A DNA stretch of 9,629 bases, taken from contig CANQZF010000051.1 in the NCBI GenBank assembly GCA_947628265.1, positions 1-9,629 on the forward strand, written 5' to 3'. The first letter of the stretch is position 1. Each line of letters opens with the position of its first letter. Of this stretch, positions 5,578-9,629 are shown piece by piece. The notes under the pieces are model-generated. The model saw only the letters and a list, made by a program, of their open reading frames with translations, searched no databases and was not told where the DNA came from. Position numbers and translations under genes: made by a program. The DNA is from an uncultured Oscillospiraceae bacterium. GTDB taxonomy: Bacteria > Bacillota > Clostridia > Oscillospirales > Oscillospiraceae.

Positions 5578-6324
5578 ATGGAGATCGTCAGCAGAAAAAA
5601 TGAGCGGGTGGCGCATTTTAAAAAGCTGGCCGCCTCTGGGGAGTACCGCCGGGAGTGCCGGGAGTTCCTGTGCGACGGCGGGAAGCTCCTGGAGGAGGCG
5701 GTGAAGTGGGGCGCGGACATCCACGAGGTGATGGCGGCGGTTGAGCTTTCAACGGAGCTTCCCCCCTCCTCCCGGGTCTACCGGGTGACCCGGGAGGTCC
5801 TGGAGGCCGCGTCCCCCATGAAGACCCCCAAGGACCTGGTGTTCTCCGTGGGGATGCCGGAAAATAGGGGCGTCCCCGACCTTCGGGGGGCCGTCATTTT
5901 GGAAAATATCCAGGACCCCGGCAACGTGGGGACGATCTTGCGCTCCGCCGGGGCCTTCGGGGTCGGGACGGTGGCCCTGGTGGGGGAGTGCGCGGACATA
6001 TGGAGCCCCAAGACCGTCCGGGCCTCCATGGGGGCGGTCTTTCGGGAGAACGTGGCGGAGCTGACCATGGAGGAGCTGCGCTCGCTATCAAAGATCACCC
6101 CCGTCTACGGCGCGGCCCTGCGGCGGGACGCCCGGGACATACGGAGCGTGGACCTCAAAAACGCCGCCGTGGCCGTGGGGAACGAGGGCTCGGGGCTTTC
6201 AAAAGAGCTTTTGGCCCTTTGTGCCGGGACGGTGATCATCCCCATGGACCCCAAGTGCGAGTCCCTGAACGCCGCCGTGGCGGCCTCCGTCATCATGTGG
6301 GAGATACACCGGGCGGACCTTTAA
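5578..6324 (+). CDS. TrmH/SpoU-family RNA 2'-O-ribose methyltransferase
   Basis: The 248-residue product is a SPOUT-class enzyme that transfers a methyl group from S-adenosylmethionine to a ribose 2'-OH in rRNA or tRNA. The three family motifs are present: motif 1 as NIQDPGNVGTILRSA (110-124, with the conserved Asn and catalytic Arg122), motif 2 as GNEGSGL (201-207), and motif 3 as IPMDPKCESLNAAVA (221-235), which builds the knotted cofactor site. The first 90 residues match the small substrate-binding domain typical of the YsgA/RlmB-like group (start ISRKNE-type, then FLCDGGKLLEEA). The target nucleotide cannot be assigned. It is first in an operon with dprA (30-bp gap) and topA, with its own strong promoter. 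Confidence 0.9.
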   Translation: MEIVSRKNERVAHFKKLAASGEYRRECREFLCDGGKLLEEAVKWGADIHEVMAAVELSTELPPSSRVYRVTREVLEAASPMKTPKDLVFSVGMPENRGVPDLRGAVILENIQDPGNVGTILRSAGAFGVGTVALVGECADIWSPKTVRASMGAVFRENVAELTMEELRSLSKITPVYGAALRRDARDIRSVDLKNAAVAVGNEGSGLSKELLALCAGTVIIPMDPKCESLNAAVAASVIMWEIHRADL

Positions 6325-6354
6325 GAAACGGCGAAATCAGATGTTGGAAAGGGC

Positions 6355-7641
6355 GTGAAGCCTGTGTCGGAGCTTAAATATTGGTTGTGGCTGTCCCTGC
6401 GGCGGGGGATCGCGCGAGCCGACCTTCTGGCGCTTTTGGAGCACTTCGGCTCGCCGGAGGACGTCTATTTCGCCGGGGAGAGCGCCTATAAGGCGGGGAT
6501 GCCCGCGGGGTACGAGCCACTTCTCGATAAGGACATGAAGCGCGTCCGGGAGATTTTGGCCCAGTGCGCCGAAAACGGCTGGAGCGTCGTGACATTGGGC
6601 GACGCCATCTACCCCGCGCGGCTTCGCAACATCTTCGACCCGCCCCTCCTCCTCTACGTCCGTGGACGCTTGCCGGACCTGGGGGACGAGGCCGCCGTGG
6701 CGGTGGTGGGCACCCGCAGCTGCACGCCCTACGGCCTTGTGACGGCGGAGCGGATAAGCTACGAGGCGGCAAAGGCCGGAGTGCTCATCGTCACCGGCAT
6801 GGCCCGGGGCATCGACTCCGCCGCCGTCCGGGGGGCCCTCCGGGCCGGGGGCCGGGTCATCGGCGTCCTGGGCTCCGGCCTCGACATCGTCTACCCTAAG
6901 TCCAACGAGCGGCTTTTTGACGACGTGGCCGCCACGGGCGCGCTCATCACGGAGTTCGCCCCGGGCACGCCCCCGGCGGGGGCCAATTTCCCGGTGCGCA
7001 ACAGGATCCTCTCCGGTATCTCCCTGGGTGTGGCCCTCATCGAGGCCCCGGAGCGCTCCGGGGCGCTGATCACCGCCTCCCTGGCGCTGGAGCAGGGGCG
7101 GGATGTCTTCGTCATCCCCGGCAACGTGGACGCCGAATCCTGCCGGGGCTCCAACGCCCTTTTGAAGGAGGGGGCCATCCCCGTATTCTCCGGCATGGAC
7201 ATCGTGGAGCAGTACACGGACCTCTATCCGGAAAAGCTCTCGGCGGGGGAGGACCTGAAGCTCACGGAGCTGGACGGGGAGACCCGGGGGCGCCTTGTGG
7301 AGGCGGAGATGGCCGAGGCCGCAAAGCCCCGGAAAAAGCGGCCCGCCCAGCGAAAGACCCCTGAAAAAATCGACACGGACCCCGCTTCCTCGTCAAAAAA
7401 AGTATTTGACAACGGGGAGGACCCGGTTTATATTGACATATTGGTGGACCCGGAGGCGCTGACCCTGGACGAACGGGCGGTCCTCAAGGCCCTGGACACC
7501 ACGCTGCACATCGACGACATAACCGTGAGGACGGGCCTTCCCGCCATGGCGGTGATGTCCGCCCTCACCATGCTGGAGATCAACGGCTGCGTGGTCCAGA
7601 AGCCCGGGAAGTTCTTCGAGCCCCACTACAAATTCAAGTAA
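6355..7641 (+). CDS. dprA: DNA-protecting protein DprA (Smf)
   Basis: DprA binds incoming single-stranded DNA in the cytoplasm and loads RecA during transformation; the gene is also kept in species not known to be transformable. The extended Rossmann domain (about 80-290) shows VAVVGTRSCTPYG (115-127), VTGMARGIDSAA (146-157), VLGSGLDIVYP (171-181), NFPVRNRILSGIS (211-223; many homologues have RRNR rather than VRNR), GALITASLALEQGRDVFVIPG (236-256) and GSNALLKEGA. A lysine- and acid-rich, probably disordered linker (about 300-355) leads to a C-terminal winged-helix domain (about 365-428). At 428 residues it is longer than typical (about 360-380), mainly through this linker. The start is uncertain: GTG 6355 lies only 2 nt after GGAAAGG (6346-6352), while GTG 6364 would give MSELKYW with a 11-nt spacing. 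Confidence 0.92.
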   Translation: MKPVSELKYWLWLSLRRGIARADLLALLEHFGSPEDVYFAGESAYKAGMPAGYEPLLDKDMKRVREILAQCAENGWSVVTLGDAIYPARLRNIFDPPLLLYVRGRLPDLGDEAAVAVVGTRSCTPYGLVTAERISYEAAKAGVLIVTGMARGIDSAAVRGALRAGGRVIGVLGSGLDIVYPKSNERLFDDVAATGALITEFAPGTPPAGANFPVRNRILSGISLGVALIEAPERSGALITASLALEQGRDVFVIPGNVDAESCRGSNALLKEGAIPVFSGMDIVEQYTDLYPEKLSAGEDLKLTELDGETRGRLVEAEMAEAAKPRKKRPAQRKTPEKIDTDPASSSKKVFDNGEDPVYIDILVDPEALTLDERAVLKALDTTLHIDDITVRTGLPAMAVMSALTMLEINGCVVQKPGKFFEPHYKFK

Positions 7642-7683
7642 ACGACGCTCTTTTGTGAGCTGTGCTCAGAGGTAAGGCAAAAA

Positions 7684-9629
7684 ATGGCAAAAGAAACTAA
7701 TCTTGTGATCGTGGAGTCCCCGGCCAAGGCCAAGACCATCGGCAAATACCTGGGGCCGGACTATAAGGTGACGGCCTCCATGGGGCACCTTCGGGACCTG
7801 CCCAAGTCCACCATGGGCGTGGACATCGAGGGCGGCTTCATCCCCGACTACCAGCCCGTGAAGGGCCGTGAGGAGACCATCCGGGAGCTGGAGCGGGCGG
7901 CGAAGACCGCCAAGCGCGTGTACCTGGCCACCGACCCGGACCGGGAGGGGGAGGCCATCAGCTGGCATTTAAAGGAGCTCCTGCACATCCCCGACGACCA
8001 GGTCTACCGCGTGACCTTCAACGAGATCACAAAGCGCGTGGTCAATGAGGAGATCCAAAAGCCCCGGGCCATCGACCAGGACCTGGTGGACGCCCAGCAG
8101 GCCCGGAGAATTCTGGACCGCATCGTGGGCTACAAGCTCTCGCCGCTTCTCTGGACAAAGCTGCGCTACGGCCTGTCCGCCGGACGCGTCCAGTCCGTGG
8201 CCACCCGGCTCGTGGTGGACCGGGAGGAGGAGATACGGGCCTTCGTCCCGGAGGAGTACTGGAATTTGGAGGCCAAGCTCCTCCACGCCTCCGGCCAGAG
8301 CTTCACCGCCAAATATTACGGGGAGAACGGGAAAAAGACGGACCTCAAGAGCGCCGAGGACGTGGCGCGGGTGGAGTCTGCCGTCCGGGACGTCCCCTTT
8401 ACCGTGAAGAGCGTCAAGCGCAAGGACCAAAAGCGCTCCCCCGCGCCCCCCTTCATCACCTCCACCCTCCAGCAGGACGCCAGCCGCCGCCTTGGCATGA
8501 CCCCCAAGCGCACCATGGCCGTGGCCCAGCAGCTCTACGAGGGCGTGGACATCGAGGGAGAGGGCACCGTGGGCCTCATCACCTACATGCGCACGGACTC
8601 CCTGCGTCTGGCGGACGAGGCCCTCTTCGCCGCCGCCGGACTCATCCGGGAGCGGTACGGCGAAACGTATTACGCCGGCTCCCCCCGGAGATTTAAAAAC
8701 AAAAATTCCGCCCAGGACGCCCACGAGGCCATCCGCCCCTCCGTCCCGGCCCTGACGCCGGAGCGTGTGCGCCAGAGCCTCCAGCCCGACCAGTATAGGC
8801 TCTACAGGCTCATCTGGAACCGCTTCATCGCAAGCCAGATGTCCGTTGCCGTCTACGACAGCGTCACCATGGACCTGGAGGCCGCCGGACACACCTTCCG
8901 CTCCGGCTACTCCGCCGTGAAGTTCCCCGGCTTCACCGCCGTCTACGAGGAGGGCCGGGATGAGGAGTCCACGGAGCGCCAGACGGCCCTGCCCGTTTTA
9001 ACGGAGGGCGAGAGCGTGAAGCTCACGGACCTCATCAAGGAGCAGAAATTCACCCAGCCCCCGGCCCGCTACACCGAGGCCACGCTCATAAAGGAGATGG
9101 AGGACACCGGCATCGGCCGCCCCTCCACCTACGCCCCCACCGTCTCCACCATCCTGGACCGGGAATACGTGGTGAAGGACGGAAAATTCCTGCGCCCCAC
9201 CCCCCTGGGGGAGGTGGTGACGAAGCTCATGAAGGAGCGCTTTGCCGACATCGTGAGCCCCGGCTTCACCGCCAATATGGAGGCGACCCTGGACAGCGTG
9301 GAGAAGGGCGAGCGGCCCTGGAAGCAGGTGCTCTCCGACTTCTATGGCGGCTTTGAGGCGTCCCTGGAGAGCGCCCAGAAGGCCCTGGAGGGGGAGCGTA
9401 TCCGCGTCCCCGACGAGGAGACAAACGAGGTCTGCCCCGTGTGCGGGCGGAAGCTGGTGGTGAAAACCGGGCGCTTCGGGCGGTTTCTGGCCTGTCCGGG
9501 GTACCCCGAGTGCAAGTTCACCATGCCCATCGTGGTGGAAATGCCGGGGAAATGCCCCAAGTGCGGATCGCGCATCTTAAAGCGCACCAGCAAGAACGGC
9601 TACACCTACTACGCCTGCGAGCGCCGGGA
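7684..9629 (+). CDS. topA: DNA topoisomerase I (type IA), 3' end cut by the window
   Basis: The first 648 codons are present and the frame is open at the window end. The enzyme relaxes negative supercoils by passing a strand through a transient tyrosine-linked nick. The Toprim domain shows VIVESPAKAKTIGKYLG with Glu10 and the Mg2+-binding TDPDREGE (83-90). The gate region has RYGLSAGRVQSVA (161-173), the active-site motif GLITYMRTDS with Tyr301, NSAQDAHEAIRP (341-352) and the ARYTEATLIKEMED and GIGRPSTYA helices (461-484). C-terminal zinc ribbons follow: Cys584, 587, 604 and 610 form the first, and a second begins at Cys624/627 with Cys645. ATG 7684 is preceded by TAAGG at 7673-7677. It is 42 bp after dprA, with no terminator between them, so co-transcription is likely. 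Confidence 0.97.
   Translation, partial: MAKETNLVIVESPAKAKTIGKYLGPDYKVTASMGHLRDLPKSTMGVDIEGGFIPDYQPVKGREETIRELERAAKTAKRVYLATDPDREGEAISWHLKELLHIPDDQVYRVTFNEITKRVVNEEIQKPRAIDQDLVDAQQARRILDRIVGYKLSPLLWTKLRYGLSAGRVQSVATRLVVDREEEIRAFVPEEYWNLEAKLLHASGQSFTAKYYGENGKKTDLKSAEDVARVESAVRDVPFTVKSVKRKDQKRSPAPPFITSTLQQDASRRLGMTPKRTMAVAQQLYEGVDIEGEGTVGLITYMRTDSLRLADEALFAAAGLIRERYGETYYAGSPRRFKNKNSAQDAHEAIRPSVPALTPERVRQSLQPDQYRLYRLIWNRFIASQMSVAVYDSVTMDLEAAGHTFRSGYSAVKFPGFTAVYEEGRDEESTERQTALPVLTEGESVKLTDLIKEQKFTQPPARYTEATLIKEMEDTGIGRPSTYAPTVSTILDREYVVKDGKFLRPTPLGEVVTKLMKERFADIVSPGFTANMEATLDSVEKGERPWKQVLSDFYGGFEASLESAQKALEGERIRVPDEETNEVCPVCGRKLVVKTGRFGRFLACPGYPECKFTMPIVVEMPGKCPKCGSRILKRTSKNGYTYYACERR

Noticed and set aside
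7656..7668. Terminator between dprA and topA
   Set aside because: Only a 5-bp stem (TGAGC/GCTCA) with no T-run after it, so read-through into topA is expected.
7969..8892. 307-codon minus-strand ORF
   Set aside because: Antisense shadow of topA, whose Toprim and active-site motifs are clear in the plus frame.

Overview
The window looks like chromosomal DNA from a high-GC Clostridia-type Firmicute, probably near Oscillospiraceae. This rests on Gram-positive style sigma-A promoters, Firmicute-type housekeeping genes in the order rRNA methyltransferase - dprA - topA, a meso-diaminopimelate (DAP) type Mur ligase motif, and GC-rich coding sequence. The taxonomic placement is inference; no rRNA gene is present.

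Layout. (1) 3-401: 3' end of a HAD-family phosphatase, closed by a hairpin terminator at 412-444. (2) 445-1860: about 1.4 kb without a credible gene. It holds a roughly 230-bp transposase-less element with IS200/IS605-like hairpin ends (about 478-713). After it come twelve 21-22 bp palindromes with a GTAG-like foot, arranged in head-to-head pairs like REP/BIME elements, and two copies of a 95-bp cloverleaf-forming repeat. (3) 1861-5503: a promoter, a Cys/Met-metabolism PLP enzyme, then, 18 bp downstream, one 772-residue ORF that fuses diaminopimelate epimerase (DapF) to a MurE-type ligase, followed by a strong terminator. (4) 5517-9629: a near-consensus promoter driving a TrmH/SpoU RNA methyltransferase, dprA and topA (cut by the window end).

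How it works together. The DapF-MurE fusion joins the enzyme that makes meso-DAP to the enzyme that would load it on the peptidoglycan precursor, so product could pass directly between domains. The Mur ligase half keeps the DNPR motif for DAP but departs from the usual MurE sequence at two other core motifs, so it may be a paralogue rather than the sole MurE. The downstream operon is ordinary RNA modification, DNA uptake/recombination and topology. The most unusual items are the DapF-MurE fusion and the structured repeat array.
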